The notes beneath the pieces are model-generated. The model was given only the letters and a program-made list of their open reading frames with translations. It searched no databases and was not told where the DNA came from. From positions 1-64,000 of the forward strand of contig JACRKZ010000085.1 of NCBI GenBank assembly GCA_016235455.1: a stretch of DNA of 64,000 nt. Reading direction: 5' to 3'. The DNA comes from Armatimonadota bacterium (GTDB lineage Bacteria; Armatimonadota; UBA10988). Both the position numbers and the translations under genes were made by a program. Each line of letters starts with the position of its first letter. Positions within the stretch are counted from its first letter, which is position 1. Shown here in pieces: positions 8,312-17,962 of the stretch.

Positions 8312-10057
8312 ATGGGTGAGCTAGGCCGGCCGAACGTGATCCTGCTGCTGACCGACGACCAGGGGCCCGGCGACCTGGGATGCGCGGGCAACCCGGTGCT
8401 GCGCACGCCGCATCTGGACCGCCTGCACGGTGAGTCGGTGCGGCTGACCGACTACCATGTCGGCCCGACCTGCGCCCCAACCCGGGCCGGGCTGATGACC
8501 GGGCACTGGGCCAACTCGACTGGCGTCTGGCACACCATCGGCGGCCGCTCGCTGCTGCGCCGTGGCGAATGGACCCTGGCCCAGGCGTTGGGCGAGGCCG
8601 GCTACGCCACAGGCATCTTCGGCAAGTGGCATCTGGGCGACACGTATCCCTATCGGCCCGGCGATCGCGGTTTCGCCACCAGCGTGGTGCATGGCGGCGG
8701 CGGCATCAGCCAGACGCCCGACCACTGGGGCAACGACTACTTCGACGACACCTACCAGGTCGACGGCCAGCCGCAAGCCTTCTCGGGCTACTGCACAGAC
8801 GTCTTCTTCGACTGCGCGATGGGCTTTGTCGAGGCGCACCGCGACCAGCCGTTCTTCTGCTATCTACCCACCAACGCGCCACATGGGCCGTTCAATGTCG
8901 AGCCGGCCTACCGCGAGCCGTACGACGGCCTGGTGCCCGACGAGCGCGCGCGGTTCTACGGCATGGTCACCTGCATCGACGCCAACCTGGGCCGGCTGCG
9001 CGCGCGGCTCGACGCGCTGGGCCTGGCCGAGAACACGATTCTGATGTTCATGACGGACAACGGCACGGCCGGCGGTTGTCAGCTCGATCACGACGGATTC
9101 GTCACCGACGGCTACAATGCCGGGCTGCGCGGCGTCAAGGGCTGGCCGTATGACGGCGGCCACCGCACGCCCTGCTGGTGGCACTGGCCGGCGGGCGGAC
9201 TGACCGACGGACGCGATGTCGACCAGGTCACGGCCAACGTCGACATCATGCCCACGCTGCTGGACCTGTGCGGCGCCGCGGCGCCCGCCGAGCACGCCTT
9301 CCACGGTGTCAGCCTGGCCCCGCTCTTGCGCCGCGAGCGGGTCGACTGGCCCGACCGAGCCGTGGTCACCGACTCGCAGCGGCTGACCGAGCCGGTCAAG
9401 TGGCGACAGAGCGCGGTCTGCACCGAGAGCTGGCGGTTGGTCAACGGCGTGGAACTGTACGACGCCCGCGCCGACCGCGGCCAACGGTGCGACGTGGCCG
9501 CGGCCCGCCCCGACGTGGTCGCGGCCTTGCGGGGCGAATACGAGCGCTGGTGGGAGCTGGTCTCGGGACAGTTCGCCGAGGAGGTGCCGACCGTGCTCGG
9601 CCCGACGCCCGAGGTCACGCTGACCTGCCACGACTGGCGCAACGAGCAGTGCGACTGCCCGTGGAACCAGAGCCACATCCGCGCCGGCCAGCGCAGCGAA
9701 GGCTACTGGGAGGTGGACGTCGCCCAGGCCGGCGACTACACCGTCGAGCTGCGCCGCTGGCCCGCCGAGGCCGGGCACGCCCTGCGCGCGGGCCTTGACG
9801 GCGACGACGTGACCTGGCGCCGCGACGCAGTGTCCGAGCGCGACTGGGGCCACTACACCGGCGGCACGGCACTGGCCATCAGCCGGGCGCGCTTCGAGCT
9901 GGGCGAGGTGGCGGCGCAGACCGAGGTCGGCGGGCATGACCCGGCGGCGGTCATGCGCGTGACCTTGCCGGCCGGGCCGGGGCATCTGCAGGCCTGGTTC
10001 GAGGGCGACGATGGGTTGCGGCTGGGCGCCTACTACGTCGTGGTGCGGAAGGCCTGA
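8312..10057 (+). CDS. Type I sulfatase (arylsulfatase family)
   Basis: A 581-residue sulfatase hydrolysing sulfate esters, probably on glycans. The metal-binding pair D15-D16 is in LLTDDQG. The formylglycine motif is C54-A-P-T-R followed by AGLMTG, so the Cys needs conversion by a formylglycine-generating enzyme or anSME. GKWHLGD and MTDNGT further mark the alkaline-phosphatase fold. After about residue 430 a C-terminal domain begins (EVTLTCHDWRNEQCDCPWNQ) with beta-rich character, possibly for substrate binding. ATG at 8312 is preferred because GGAG lies 6 bp upstream; an in-frame start at 8231 would add 27 unconserved residues. No signal peptide is visible, unusual beside so many exported enzymes. 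It is divergent from the propeller operon. Confidence 0.9.
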   Translation: MGELGRPNVILLLTDDQGPGDLGCAGNPVLRTPHLDRLHGESVRLTDYHVGPTCAPTRAGLMTGHWANSTGVWHTIGGRSLLRRGEWTLAQALGEAGYATGIFGKWHLGDTYPYRPGDRGFATSVVHGGGGISQTPDHWGNDYFDDTYQVDGQPQAFSGYCTDVFFDCAMGFVEAHRDQPFFCYLPTNAPHGPFNVEPAYREPYDGLVPDERARFYGMVTCIDANLGRLRARLDALGLAENTILMFMTDNGTAGGCQLDHDGFVTDGYNAGLRGVKGWPYDGGHRTPCWWHWPAGGLTDGRDVDQVTANVDIMPTLLDLCGAAAPAEHAFHGVSLAPLLRRERVDWPDRAVVTDSQRLTEPVKWRQSAVCTESWRLVNGVELYDARADRGQRCDVAAARPDVVAALRGEYERWWELVSGQFAEEVPTVLGPTPEVTLTCHDWRNEQCDCPWNQSHIRAGQRSEGYWEVDVAQAGDYTVELRRWPAEAGHALRAGLDGDDVTWRRDAVSERDWGHYTGGTALAISRARFELGEVAAQTEVGGHDPAAVMRVTLPAGPGHLQAWFEGDDGLRLGAYYVVVRKA

Positions 10058-10072
10058 GGCCGGCCGCGTGGG

Positions 10073-11332
10073 TCAGTCGAGCACGACCAGGTAGGTGTCG
10101 CTCGGCTCGAGCACCAGCTCGCAGCGCGCAGCGTTGTGCAGGGCGGCGATGGGGGTCAGGCCATCTTGGACGTCATACACCGTCGCGTTGGCGAAGGCGC
10201 GCGAGAACTCGACGGTGACCGGCACCTCGTGGGCCGTGTCATTCATCAACTGCTCCGACCAGAGGGCCACCACGAACTCGCCGGTCGGCTTGGCCAGGAG
10301 CAGGTGGCTGACTTCCTTGCCCGCCACGGCGATGGGCAGCACGCCCGGCGTGAAGGTGGGCTTGGCGCCGGGGCCGTAGCAACCGCTTTTGCTGGCCAGC
10401 AGCGTGGTCAGCGTGTGGAAGAACCGCGCCGACGGGTGCGCGATGCCGCCGGGGAAGGTGTAGAAGCCGTAGGTTGCCTCGGGCTTGCTGTCTTGCAGGC
10501 CGTAGACCAGATAGCCCACATCGCCCGCCGCGGCGCTGTCCAGGGCGCCCATGACCAGATACTGCCCGTAGACCCGCGGGCTGAGCCGGGCGCTGTAGTA
10601 GCCGCCGACCTCGGTGTGCGCCACGGGCTTGCCCAGCGTGCACAGGCGCGCGTTGGCACGCATCATGTTGATGATGCTCGCCGGCCGCTGCGCCGGATCC
10701 GACAGGTACGTGTGAGCAGCGGCGAAATCGGCCGGACCGGGGGTGTAGTTCTGTTTGCTGCCGGTGTTGGTCGGGTTGTAGTTGCCCTGCCAGCCGTTGG
10801 CGGCGGTCCAGCCGGCGCCGAACTCCATCTGGCTGACCAGCAGGCCGAGTGGGTGCGCCCAGTCGTAGAGCTGCCGCTGCACCAGCGCAGCGTCGGGCAG
10901 CGTGGCGCCGAGCTTCTGAGCGTACTCGTCATCCTCTTCGTTGGGCCCGCCGACGGCGTACAGCAGGCCCGGCAGGTCGCGCGCCAGCGCCTGCGTCAGG
11001 GCCAGGCTGTCGCGCTGGTCCTTGGTGCTGCCCTCGGCGATGGACGTCCAGAACCGACCGTCAAGCCGCCAGGCGGCGTGCAGCGCGCGTACGCGCTCCA
11101 GGTCGCGCGGGCTGACCATCCAGTCTCGCACCAGCCGCACCCCCAGATAGCGCAGTTGCTCGCCGATCTGTGTGGTGTCGGTGTTCCAAGGGTCGTCGCG
11201 GGTCAGGCCACCCAGGTGGGTGTTGACGCCCAGCGTGTTCAGGAACGCCTCGCTGGACATGGCCGGTTCGGCGGCCAACCTCGCCATCACACACAGTCCA
11301 ACCGTCGCCCCCAGCAGCCAATGTCGCCTCAC
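10073..11332 (-). CDS. Secreted clan GH-A glycoside hydrolase
   Basis: A 419-residue exported TIM-barrel protein. GTG at 11332 with GGGAG 8 bp upstream starts the signal peptide VRRHWLLGATVGLCVMARLAA. The barrel begins LNTLGVNTHLGG and LRYLGVRLVRDW. The acid/base is probably E132 in GGPNEED (N131-E132, the clan GH-A Asn-Glu pair), and the nucleophile is probably E241 in HTEVGGYYS. A small beta domain ends the protein. The pattern resembles GH39- or GH5-related enzymes, but the family cannot be fixed by eye. Its stop lies 16 bp from the convergent sulfatase stop, and it is divergent from the GH29-like gene. Confidence 0.8.
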   Translation of the reverse strand: MRRHWLLGATVGLCVMARLAAEPAMSSEAFLNTLGVNTHLGGLTRDDPWNTDTTQIGEQLRYLGVRLVRDWMVSPRDLERVRALHAAWRLDGRFWTSIAEGSTKDQRDSLALTQALARDLPGLLYAVGGPNEEDDEYAQKLGATLPDAALVQRQLYDWAHPLGLLVSQMEFGAGWTAANGWQGNYNPTNTGSKQNYTPGPADFAAAHTYLSDPAQRPASIINMMRANARLCTLGKPVAHTEVGGYYSARLSPRVYGQYLVMGALDSAAAGDVGYLVYGLQDSKPEATYGFYTFPGGIAHPSARFFHTLTTLLASKSGCYGPGAKPTFTPGVLPIAVAGKEVSHLLLAKPTGEFVVALWSEQLMNDTAHEVPVTVEFSRAFANATVYDVQDGLTPIAALHNAARCELVLEPSDTYLVVLD

Positions 11333-11420
11333 GTCGCGTGCTCCCGGCATCGATAGACGCCGCGATGGGCCGAAAGGTCCCCCGCCGCGGGGGTCGAACA
11401 GACCGCTCGGAGACCTGACC

Positions 11421-13961
11421 ATGTCCTGGTTGGCCGCACCGCTGCTCCTGGGAGGACTGCTCATGGCCGAAAGCGCGCCACCGCCGCCGCAAGCGCCGTA
11501 CCTGAACACGTGGCTCATCTCGGCGCCGTTTGCCACCACCGCCGTGGCCACGCGCGAGGCGCTGGCGGAGGCCGACTGGACCCCGCGGCCCGGCGAGCGC
11601 TGGAGTTGGTTCGATGATCGCCTCTTCTCCCGCAACTACGACAACTACCAGGACCTGTTCAGCTACCTGCGCTATCACCAGGCCCAGACCGCGGCCGGCC
11701 AGGCCGTCTATGCGCATGTCTACCTGCATGTGCCGGCCGGCGTCGCCGCCGAACTGCGGCTGGGCGTGGACCGCGACGTGCGAGTCTGGCTCAACCAGCA
11801 GCCCGTGCCGACCGGCGAGCAGAAGGGCTACCTGCGCGACAGCATCCGCGTGCCGGTGACGCTGTCCGCCGGCTGGAACCGGCTCATGCTGCGCATCAGC
11901 AACGCCGCCGCAGGCCGGCTGGGGTTCTATGCGCGCGTCTGCGGAGCCGATGGCGTCGTCGTGCCCGGCCTGACCGCCTCGCCCCTCGGCCCGCTGGCCA
12001 AGCTCCAGGTGGCCACGCAAGGCATGGGCGATGTCAGCTTGCAGCCGCTGCCCACGGCCTGGCGCGAGTGGCCCTATGTCGCCGCCGACGCCGTGCGCGA
12101 TGCCCGCCTGGAGATGGGGGCCTTCGTCCGGCACAAGCCGCAACTGGCCATGAACGCCTCACCGTTTCAGCTCACCGCCGGTGGTGGCACGCCGCCGTAC
12201 ACCTGGGCCGTGGCCGAGGGCAAACTGCCCGACGGACTCACGCTGGCGCCCGACGGCACGATCCTGGGCACGGTCTCGGCCAAGGCCGAACTGGGGCAGC
12301 GCGATGTGACCGTGGCGGTGACCGACGGCGCCGGCGCGACGGCCAAGGCGCCACTCTGGCTGACCGTGGCCGAGCGGCCCAACAAGTGGTACGAGGACAT
12401 GCGCCTCGTGGCGCTGATCCACAATCCCGAGAGCCTGCTGCAGGGCGCCGACGAGAAGACGGCGCTACCCGAGTTCGCCAAGCTGATGCGCCGCCAGGGC
12501 TATGGCCTGGGCATGATGATCAGCTACAACAACGGCGAGCACAAGTACCGCTTCCCCAACCAGTTCGACGCCAACGCGCCGGACCTGGCCGCCAAGTACA
12601 GCGCCGCGCTGCGCGCCGAAGGCATGCGCTTCGGCATGTACATGGGCAACCTGAACGGCGACAACCACGGCGGCCAGCAGGGCGCCATGCTCATGGTCGA
12701 GGAGGCCATGAAGCGCTACGACCCGGCCGCGTTGTGGTTTGACTGGGCCAGCGCCGATCCCGATGGCTACGAGCAACTCGACGCGCTGTACTCGATGATC
12801 CGTTCGCTCAACCCGGACACGCTCATCGTGCTCAACGGCATCACCACCAGCTATCACGGCGATTGGGACGTCGTCTGTCTCGAGGGCTGGGGTGCCTGGG
12901 GCGACAAGATGTGGGGCCTGTGGCCGTTCGACATCGACTGGCCCAAGAAGCCCGTGCTGGAGAGCTGGCGGATGCTGGCCGACCCCGGCTTCGACTTCAG
13001 CCGGGGCGTCTCGCCCGACCCGCGCGAGTACCTGCGCGTGCAACTCAGCCTGATCCTGGAGGGCTATGTGGCCAACATCGACCACAGCCCGACCATCCGC
13101 ACGGCCTGGAAGAAGCTCTCCGACTCGCCCGTGGCGCGGGCCCACGAAGAGATGGCCAAGTGGGCCAATCCGCCTGGCCTGCCCAGCCTGACCACGGCCT
13201 ACACCCTGGTCAAACCCGCTCCGGTGAGTGTCGGCCGCTGGGGCTATGCGGCCCAGAGCCTCGATGGCCGTACGCTGTACCTGCACATCATGACCAACGC
13301 GCGCGGCAAGACCGGGCTGCCCAAGGATGGGCGCATCAGCCTGAGCGGCGTGTCGCCCAAGGTCACTGCCGCGAGCTGCCTCAATGTGGGCCGGGCGGTG
13401 CGCTTCTTCCAGCAGAAGGACGAACTGACGCTGAACCTGGCCGACATCACGCCCGACGCCGTCGACACCATCGTGCGCGTCAGCCTGGCCGCGCCGCTGC
13501 CCGACCGGCCGCGCCCGGCCGAGCGCGTCGAACCCGTGCCGGCGGGCAATCTGGCCACCGGCAAGCCGGCACGCCTGCTGAGCACCGACGGCCAGCGCGA
13601 GCTGGTGCCCAGCGCGTTCTCGTTCGCGCGGTTCGGCGTCGACGGCCTGCCGTCGACCGTGGCGCAAGGTGCCTACGAGTGGGCTTGGGCCTTCGAGGTC
13701 GACCTGACGCGAGCGGAGCCGGTCAAGCGCGTGGTGGTGCACTTCCCCGCGGGCGGCTGGGCCACGGAGTACGAGGTGCTGCTCTCGGCCGACGGCACCA
13801 CCTGGCGCAGCGTGGCCCACCTCAAGGACGCCGTCTCGGGCCGGCATGAGCATGCCGCCGACGGCACGCCCGCGCGCTTCGTGCGCATCAAAGCCATCAA
13901 GCCCGACGGGCCAGGCCAGCCCGGCAGTCAGATGGCCATCAGCGAACTGGAGGTGTACTGA
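11421..13961 (+). CDS. Secreted GH29-like alpha-L-fucosidase with accessory domains
   Basis: An 846-residue exported multidomain enzyme. Signal peptide MSWLAAPLLLGGLLMAESA. Order: a jelly-roll domain (about 30-170, YAHVYLHVPAGVAAELRLGV); a putative-Ig (He_PIG) domain (about 240-320, GGGTPPYTWAVAEGKLPDGL); a GH29-type barrel (about 325-620) with AAKYSAALRAEGMRFGMYMG and the probable nucleophile D441 in ALWFDW; and a C-terminal F5/8-type C domain (about 690-846, GWATEYEVLLSADGTTWRSV, ARFVRIKAI). Fucosidases release alpha-L-fucose from glycans. ATG at 11421 has GGAG 8 bp upstream. It overlaps the next gene by one base (TGATG), so the two are translationally coupled. The acid/base residue was not located. 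Confidence 0.82.
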   Translation: MSWLAAPLLLGGLLMAESAPPPPQAPYLNTWLISAPFATTAVATREALAEADWTPRPGERWSWFDDRLFSRNYDNYQDLFSYLRYHQAQTAAGQAVYAHVYLHVPAGVAAELRLGVDRDVRVWLNQQPVPTGEQKGYLRDSIRVPVTLSAGWNRLMLRISNAAAGRLGFYARVCGADGVVVPGLTASPLGPLAKLQVATQGMGDVSLQPLPTAWREWPYVAADAVRDARLEMGAFVRHKPQLAMNASPFQLTAGGGTPPYTWAVAEGKLPDGLTLAPDGTILGTVSAKAELGQRDVTVAVTDGAGATAKAPLWLTVAERPNKWYEDMRLVALIHNPESLLQGADEKTALPEFAKLMRRQGYGLGMMISYNNGEHKYRFPNQFDANAPDLAAKYSAALRAEGMRFGMYMGNLNGDNHGGQQGAMLMVEEAMKRYDPAALWFDWASADPDGYEQLDALYSMIRSLNPDTLIVLNGITTSYHGDWDVVCLEGWGAWGDKMWGLWPFDIDWPKKPVLESWRMLADPGFDFSRGVSPDPREYLRVQLSLILEGYVANIDHSPTIRTAWKKLSDSPVARAHEEMAKWANPPGLPSLTTAYTLVKPAPVSVGRWGYAAQSLDGRTLYLHIMTNARGKTGLPKDGRISLSGVSPKVTAASCLNVGRAVRFFQQKDELTLNLADITPDAVDTIVRVSLAAPLPDRPRPAERVEPVPAGNLATGKPARLLSTDGQRELVPSAFSFARFGVDGLPSTVAQGAYEWAWAFEVDLTRAEPVKRVVVHFPAGGWATEYEVLLSADGTTWRSVAHLKDAVSGRHEHAADGTPARFVRIKAIKPDGPGQPGSQMAISELEVY

Positions 13962-16456
13962 TGCATCGCTGGCTCCTCTCGCTCCTGGCCGCCGGCCTCG
14001 CCAGCGCGGCGACGCTGACCGTGCCCGCCGGCGGTGACCTGCTGGGCACGGTGGCCAAGGCCCGCGATCTGCCGCGCCCGGTGACCATCGAGCTCGGCGA
14101 CGGCACGCACTATCTGCCGGCCACGCTGCGCCTGGGACCGCGCGACAGCGGCCTGAAGTTCGTCGCCGCGCGCGGGGCCAAACCGGTGCTCTCGGGCGGC
14201 CGGCCGGTCACCGGCTGGCAGGTGCGTGACGGCATCTGGGAGGTGACCTTGCCAGAGGTCGCCGCGGGCGCCTGGCGCCCGCGCCAGCTGTTTGTCGGCG
14301 GCCAGCGTGCCACGGTGTGCCGCGCGCCCAACACCGGCTTCTATCGCGTCGGCGGCTACGACAACGAACTGCCCAAGCGCGCCTTCACCTACAACGCGGG
14401 CGAACTGGCCGCCTGGCCGGACCTGGCCTCGGCCACGCTGGTCGTGCTGCACTCTTGGGAGACGTCGGTCATGCCCATCGCCTCGGTCGATCCGGCCAGG
14501 CGACGGGTGGTGCTCGGCGGCGACAGCGTGTGGAACTTCGGTTACTGGGGCACGCCGCAGCGCTGGTACGTCGAGGGCGTCGCGGCGGCGTTCGACGCGC
14601 CGGGCGAGTGGCACCTGGACGCCCGCACGGGGCTGCTGCGCTATCGGCCGCTGCCGGGCCAGACGCCGGCCAACACACCGGTGGTCGCGGGCCACCTGGT
14701 GGATGTGGTGCGGGTCAATGGTGACCCGCGCGTCGGCCTGCCGGTCACCGACGTCAGCTTCTCGGGCCTCACCTTCGCTCACGGCGACTGGGCACTGGAG
14801 CCTGCCGGCCACAGCGATCCGCAGGCGGTGTGCAGCGCCGATGGCAACGTGTCGTTGCGGGGCGCGGTCGGCTGTTCGTTCGCCGATTGCCGCTTCGCCC
14901 ACATGGGCAGCTACGCGCTGGCGCTGCGCGGCGGCAGCCGCGACTGCCGCGTGGAGCGCTGCGAGTTCGTGGACGTCGGGGCGGGCGCGGTGCGGCTCGG
15001 CGAGACGTTCGTCGCCAAGGAGCCTGAGCAGCGCTGCGAGGGCCATGTGGTCGACAACTGCTGGGTGCACGACTACGGCCAGGTCTATGCCGGTGGCGTG
15101 GGCATCTGGCTGGCCATGGCCGGCGACTGCCGCATCTCGCACAACGATATCCACGACGGATGGTATACCGGCATCTCGGTCGGCTGGGATTGGGGCCGCG
15201 CGCCGACGACCAGCCACGGCGACCAGATCTTGGACAACCATATCCACCACATCGTCAAGGGCCGCCTGAGCGACGCGGGCGGCATCTACACACTCGGCGA
15301 GCTCGACGGCGGCCGCTTGGCGGGCAACGTCATCCACGATGTGCTGGCCTACACCGAGCCCGACTACTCGTGGGGCATCTACCTGGACTCCGAGTCGCAC
15401 GGGCTGACCGTCGAGGACAACCGCGTCTGGGCCATCGAAGACGGCCTGATGCTGCACAACGGCGCTTACAACAACGTCATCCGCCGCAATGTCTTCGCCC
15501 AGGCCGCCGACTACCTGATCTGGCGCTCGCCGTCGGGCATTCCCATGCCCAACACGTTCACCGACAACATCGGCCTGGTCACCCAAGGCAGCCTGTTCCT
15601 GCCCGACGGCACGCCGGACACGGTGTCCACCTGGGACCGCAACACCTACTGGCGCGCTGACGGTCGCGAGCTGTTGTTCATGGATGACTCGTTCGCCGAG
15701 TGGCAGGCGCGTGGCGTGGACAAGGCTTCGCGCGTGGCCGACCCCAAGCTCCGGCTGCCGCTGCCCATCGGCCAGGCCGGCCTGTATGGCGACCCGGCCT
15801 GGGTCGCCAAGCCGCGCGCGGTCGCGTTCGCTCCGACGGTCATGCCGACGACCAAGGTGACCGACGGGCCGCAGCCGGTGATCGAGGACTTCGAATCCAC
15901 CGCGGTCGGCCAGGCGCCGCCCCGGCTGGTGGTCTCACTGGGCAAAGAGCCCGGCGGCAGCGTCCAGGTCAGCGACCAGCAGCCCGCCGTGGGCCGGCAT
16001 TGCCTGCGCTTTGCCGATGCCAAGGCCCTCGAGCACACCTGGGAGCCGCACGCCTTCTGGCAGCCGCGGCTGCGCAAGGGAACGGCCAGGCTGACCTTCC
16101 ACTGGTGGGTCGGGCCGGGCTCCGAGCCCTGGACCGAATGGCGTAGCGCCGGCCAGCCTTTCAAGACCGGCCCAAGCATCCGCATCGGCGCGGACCGCCA
16201 ACTGGTGGCCAATGGCAAGGCGCTGGTCAAGGTGCCAGAGCAGACCTGGCTCAAGCTGACCATCACCTGCCCGCTGGGCAAGGCCGCACACGGCCACTAC
16301 GGCCTGACGCTGGCCGTCGGCGAGGCGGCGGCGACCGACCTGGGCGAGCAGACTTGCGACCCGGCCTTCGACAACCTGGGCTGGCTCGGCTTCGTGGCGC
16401 TGGCGGACGCGACGGGCGAGTTCAGGATCGATGATGTGCGCCTGACGATTGAGTAG
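13961..16456 (+). CDS. Secreted right-handed parallel beta-helix protein
   Basis: An 831-residue exported protein. Signal peptide MHRWLLSLLAAGLASAATL. Residues about 25-640 form a pectate-lyase-like beta-helix: DGTHYLPATLRLG, then repeated rungs such as VSFSGLTFAHGDWA, CRVERCEFVDVGAGAV, CRISHNDIHDGWYTG, GRLAGNVIHDVLAY and LTVEDNRVWAIEDGLML. A C-terminal concanavalin-like domain (about 645-831) ends EFRIDDVRLTIE. Proteins of this build are polysaccharide lyases or glycosidases that attack acidic or branched glycans; the catalytic residues cannot be named here. Its ATG overlaps the stop of the fucosidase-like gene, suggesting both act on the same polymer. Confidence 0.8.
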   Translation: MHRWLLSLLAAGLASAATLTVPAGGDLLGTVAKARDLPRPVTIELGDGTHYLPATLRLGPRDSGLKFVAARGAKPVLSGGRPVTGWQVRDGIWEVTLPEVAAGAWRPRQLFVGGQRATVCRAPNTGFYRVGGYDNELPKRAFTYNAGELAAWPDLASATLVVLHSWETSVMPIASVDPARRRVVLGGDSVWNFGYWGTPQRWYVEGVAAAFDAPGEWHLDARTGLLRYRPLPGQTPANTPVVAGHLVDVVRVNGDPRVGLPVTDVSFSGLTFAHGDWALEPAGHSDPQAVCSADGNVSLRGAVGCSFADCRFAHMGSYALALRGGSRDCRVERCEFVDVGAGAVRLGETFVAKEPEQRCEGHVVDNCWVHDYGQVYAGGVGIWLAMAGDCRISHNDIHDGWYTGISVGWDWGRAPTTSHGDQILDNHIHHIVKGRLSDAGGIYTLGELDGGRLAGNVIHDVLAYTEPDYSWGIYLDSESHGLTVEDNRVWAIEDGLMLHNGAYNNVIRRNVFAQAADYLIWRSPSGIPMPNTFTDNIGLVTQGSLFLPDGTPDTVSTWDRNTYWRADGRELLFMDDSFAEWQARGVDKASRVADPKLRLPLPIGQAGLYGDPAWVAKPRAVAFAPTVMPTTKVTDGPQPVIEDFESTAVGQAPPRLVVSLGKEPGGSVQVSDQQPAVGRHCLRFADAKALEHTWEPHAFWQPRLRKGTARLTFHWWVGPGSEPWTEWRSAGQPFKTGPSIRIGADRQLVANGKALVKVPEQTWLKLTITCPLGKAAHGHYGLTLAVGEAAATDLGEQTCDPAFDNLGWLGFVALADATGEFRIDDVRLTIE

Positions 16457-16517
16457 GATCGGCTTCACGCCTGGCGAATGAGCCGGGCCACGGATAGGTG
16501 ATGAGGGGAGTTAGCCC

Positions 16518-17630
16518 ATGATCGCTGTGATGATTGCGCCGCGCCGCTATGTGCAGGGACGCGGCGTCCTGGCGGATGCGGGGACGTACCTGAAGGCCAT
16601 CGGTCACAAGCCGCTGGTGCTGTGGGATGCCGGTGTCAAAGGCATTGTCGGCGAGCGCGTGCTGGCCAGCCTGACGGCGGCGGGGCTGGAGGTGGTCGAT
16701 GTGGCCTTTGGCGGCGACTCCACCCATGCCGAGGTGGACCGCGTGGCGGCCATCGCCCGCGAGTCCGGCGCCGATGTGGCCGTGGGTGTTGGTGGTGGCA
16801 AGACGCTCGACACGGCCAAGGCAGCCGCGGCGGCTACCGGCATCGCCATGGTCACCGTGCCGACCATCGCCAGCAACGACTCGCCGACCAGTTCGTACAC
16901 GGTGTGGTACGACGAGCAGGGCAACTGCCTGGGCTTCGAGAGCTGGGGCCGCAACCCGGATCTCGTGCTGGTGGACAGCGAAGTCATTGCCAACGCGCCG
17001 GTCCGCTCGTTCGTGGCCGGCATGGGCGATGCCCTGGCCACCTGGGTGGAGGCCGAGGCGGCCTACAAGACGCGCGCGGGCAACCTGGCCGGCGGCGGCA
17101 GCACCCAGGCGGCGCTGACGCTGGCGCGGCTAGGCTACGACATCCTGCTCGAGCACGGTCTCAACGCCAAGCGAGCGGTCGAGAAGAAGGTCGTCACGCC
17201 GGCGGTGGAGCGCTGCATCGAGGCCAACGTGTTGCTGTCCGGACTGGGGTTCGAGAGCAGCGGCGTGTGCACCGCGCACATGATCGCCAACTGCCTGCCC
17301 AGCTTCCCCGAGTGCCACGGCCTGATGCACGGCGAGGAGGTCGGCTTCGGCATCATCAGCCAGCTCTGCCTGGACGAGGATGTCAGCGTGGCCGAGATGA
17401 ACCGCATCGTCGACTTCGAGATCGCCGTCGGCCTGCCGGTGACGTTCGCCGACATCCGCCTGGCCGGCGTGAGCCGCGACCGGCTGAAGGTCATCGGCGA
17501 CATCTGCGCCGGCGCCGGCTCGCTGTGTGACAACCACCCGTTCGCTGTCTCCTCGGACAGCATTGTTGACGCCATGATCGCCGCCGATGCCCTGGGCACG
17601 GAGCGCAAGAAACTAGCTGGTAAGGAGTAA
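16518..17630 (+). CDS. gldA: Glycerol dehydrogenase-type (iron/zinc alcohol dehydrogenase fold) enzyme
   Basis: A 370-residue cytoplasmic NAD-dependent polyol dehydrogenase of the GldA group, of usual length. The nucleotide loop is GVGGGKTLDTAKAAA, followed by VTVPTIASNDSPTSSY. The metal ligands of the family are present: Asp in GMGDALATWVEA, His in CTAHMI and His in CHGLMHGEEVGFG. In the family these give glycerol or 1,2-diol oxidation to the keto form. ATG at 16518 follows GGGGAG. It is separated by only 3 bp from the VOC gene, so a two-gene operon is likely. The sugar-rich surroundings leave open a related polyol or hydroxyketone substrate. Confidence 0.88.
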   Translation: MIAVMIAPRRYVQGRGVLADAGTYLKAIGHKPLVLWDAGVKGIVGERVLASLTAAGLEVVDVAFGGDSTHAEVDRVAAIARESGADVAVGVGGGKTLDTAKAAAAATGIAMVTVPTIASNDSPTSSYTVWYDEQGNCLGFESWGRNPDLVLVDSEVIANAPVRSFVAGMGDALATWVEAEAAYKTRAGNLAGGGSTQAALTLARLGYDILLEHGLNAKRAVEKKVVTPAVERCIEANVLLSGLGFESSGVCTAHMIANCLPSFPECHGLMHGEEVGFGIISQLCLDEDVSVAEMNRIVDFEIAVGLPVTFADIRLAGVSRDRLKVIGDICAGAGSLCDNHPFAVSSDSIVDAMIAADALGTERKKLAGKE

Positions 17631-17633
17631 CCC

Positions 17634-17954
17634 ATGCGGAAGTTCGCACACATCGGTCTGCTCACCACCGAGCCCAAGCCGGGCGAGATGTGGTTCGACT
17701 CGCTCAAGGTCTGGGGTACCGATCCGTCCGGCGACCCGAACCTGATCGAGTGGGTCCGCTTCACCCCCGAGAGCCCCTTGTTCGACACGCCGGTGTCCAA
17801 AGGCCCGCACGTCTCCTACCAGGTGGACGACCTCGATGCCGAACTGGTCGGCAAGGACGTCAAGGTGCCGCCGGTGCAGGCCGCGCCGGGCATCCGCATC
17901 GCCTACTTCGAGGAAGATGGCGCGCTGATCGAGTACATGGAGGTCAAAGCTTAG
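17634..17954 (+). CDS. Small glyoxalase/VOC-fold protein
   Basis: A 106-residue protein with the ending YFEEDGALIEYMEV typical of vicinal-oxygen-chelate (glyoxalase I) folds, where the final Glu is a metal ligand. HIGLLTTEPKPGEMWF gives an early His, and HVSYQVDDLDAELVGK matches the middle strand and helix of the fold. It resembles single-module VOC proteins acting on sugar or keto metabolites, and no reaction can be assigned. AAGGAG lies 6 bp before the ATG, 3 bp after gldA; cotranscription suggests it processes or protects a product of the dehydrogenase. Confidence 0.8.
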   Translation: MRKFAHIGLLTTEPKPGEMWFDSLKVWGTDPSGDPNLIEWVRFTPESPLFDTPVSKGPHVSYQVDDLDAELVGKDVKVPPVQAAPGIRIAYFEEDGALIEYMEVKA

Positions 17955-17962
17955 GCGCGGCC

